From assembly GCA_046530735.1 (NCBI GenBank), contig JBHEQV010000057.1:1-40999 (forward strand): 40,999 nucleotides of DNA, in the 5' to 3' direction. The DNA comes from Arsenophonus sp046530735 (GTDB lineage Bacteria; Pseudomonadota; Gammaproteobacteria; Enterobacterales; Enterobacteriaceae). Position numbers and translations under genes: made by a program. Positions 40,153 to 40,999 of this stretch are shown here, one piece after another. The notes below the pieces were generated by a model. It was given only the letters and a program-made list of their open reading frames with translations. It did no database searches and was not told the origin of the DNA. The stretch's first letter is position 1; every line of letters begins with the position of its first letter.

Positions 40153-40620
40153 ATGACCGACAATAATAAAGCATTGAAGAATGCAGGGCTTAAGGTAACA
40201 CTTCCACGTTTAAAAATTTTAGAGGTATTACAAGAGCCAGAATATCATCATGTTAGTGCGGAAGATCTTTATAAAAAACTTATTGATATGGGGGAAGAAA
40301 TTGGCCTCGCAACGGTTTATCGTGTTCTAAATCAATTTGATGACGTAGGTATTATTACTCGCCATAATTTTGAAGGCGGTAAATCAGTTTTTGAATTAAC
40401 ACAACAACATCATCATGATCACTTAATTTGCTTAGATTGTGGTAAAGTTATTGAATTCAGCGATGAATCCATTGATATACGGCAAAAAAATATTGCGGAA
40501 CGTCATGGTATTAAACTATCTAATCATAGTCTATATCTATTTGGACATTGCTCAAAAAAAGATCATTGTAATGAAAACGATTTTGAGTACCTTGCTCGCA
40601 ATAGTAAAGAAGAAAAATAA
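40153..40620 (+). CDS. fur: Ferric uptake regulator Fur
   Basis: Fur is the Fe(II)-dependent dimeric repressor of iron acquisition genes. From ATG 40153 it has 155 residues (E. coli 148) and begins MTDNNKALKNAGLKVTLPRL, nearly identical to E. coli. The winged helix (about 1-80) and metal ligands are intact: His32/His33, Glu81, His88, Asp89, His90, Glu101 and His125. The structural zinc pair Cys93-Cys96 is present. In the tail the second pair is Cys133 and Cys139, one residue further apart than in E. coli (133/138), and the end is longer and basic. The start is chosen on homology and AGGA 5 bases upstream; an in-frame TTG at 40108 would add 15 unsupported residues. Confidence 0.97.
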   Translation: MTDNNKALKNAGLKVTLPRLKILEVLQEPEYHHVSAEDLYKKLIDMGEEIGLATVYRVLNQFDDVGIITRHNFEGGKSVFELTQQHHHDHLICLDCGKVIEFSDESIDIRQKNIAERHGIKLSNHSLYLFGHCSKKDHCNENDFEYLARNSKEEK

Positions 40621-40884
40621 TATAACCTGTCACTGATTTTATTATTTTTTAGTTAAAAATAGAAGAAGACTGGCAATCTAATTTCTCCTTTTACTTATAG
40701 TGAAATAAGTATTTTATTGGATTTATTTTACTTTTAACCTGCTTGTGCAGGGATAAAAGACTACTATTTTTGATAAATTTTTAATGTGTCACTAAAAATT
40801 GTCATTTTATTAAATTCTTTTTAGAAAATATTAACTTTACTGATATGATCAACCGCAAAACTTATCTATTTTCGGAAGAAAAAT
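40621..40884. other. Spacer after fur
   Basis: CCTGC-TTGT-GCAGG (40739-40752) is a small 5-bp stem about 120 bases after fur, a weak terminator candidate. Nothing else is recognised. Confidence 0.35.
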
Positions 40885-40999
40885 AATGGATTAAAAGTAT
40901 AGGCAAATGGTAGCTGCGTGATTTAAACGATCTCACTACATTTATTCTATACCGATAACACAAACCATCCTGTTAAGCAAACAGGTCGCCTTTACCTTC
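40885..40999 (+). mobile_element. IS256-family remnant cut by window end
   Basis: The sequence matches the middle of the IS256-like copies: a KQMVAA-like piece, then a DLNDLTTFI-like piece, then NKQVAFTF-type residues, corresponding to 14120-14240, 24180-24300 and 27310-27430. It is a seventh copy of this family, and the rest lies beyond the window. Confidence 0.65.

Overview
The window is a stretch of a heavily degraded, AT-rich genome of an Enterobacterales bacterium, most likely an insect endosymbiont midway through genome reduction (Serratia symbiotica-like or an Arsenophonus/Sodalis-type lineage; genus is an inference). The intact proteins follow Escherichia coli/Serratia counterparts almost residue for residue. 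Only about 9.3 kb of 41 kb is functional sequence: aceE, aceF, ftsN, hslV, hslU, ytfK, rsmI, rnpB, fldA and fur. Nearly everything else is dead insertion-sequence DNA or decayed chromosomal genes.

Layout. 1-6.8 kb: decayed transposable elements (IS1595-like, two kinds of IS256-like, and an unidentified repeat called family C here). 6.8-13.6 kb: the pyruvate dehydrogenase locus, with pdhR dead, aceE and aceF intact and lpd dead but still traceable from start to stop. 13.6-18.8 kb: IS remnants, a hairpin-rich repeat and family C. 18.9-23.7 kb: the ftsN-hslV-hslU block, then dead menA and rraA in the ancestral enterobacterial order. 23.7-35.4 kb: an IS desert holding one intact small gene, ytfK. 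35.4-36.9 kb: rnpB and rsmI on the minus strand. 37-38.4 kb: another IS256-like remnant. 39.0-40.6 kb: a ybfE remnant, fldA and fur. The window ends inside another IS256-like copy.

How the genes work together. AceE and AceF form the E1 and E2 parts of pyruvate dehydrogenase, but the local E3 gene (lpd) and the local repressor gene (pdhR) are pseudogenes. AceF has two lipoyl domains, and the second has lost its lipoylation lysine. HslVU keeps a recognisable sigma-32 heat-shock promoter over the ftsN stop codon. The remaining genes serve cell division (FtsN), rRNA methylation (RsmI), tRNA 5' processing (rnpB), electron transfer (FldA) and iron regulation (Fur).

No CRISPR array, tRNA, toxin-antitoxin or defence system was found. 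The least explained structures are a pair of diverged hairpin-bearing repeats (about 15.07-15.29 and 34.87-35.09 kb), the three-copy family C, and CRP- and FNR-like palindromes around ytfK.
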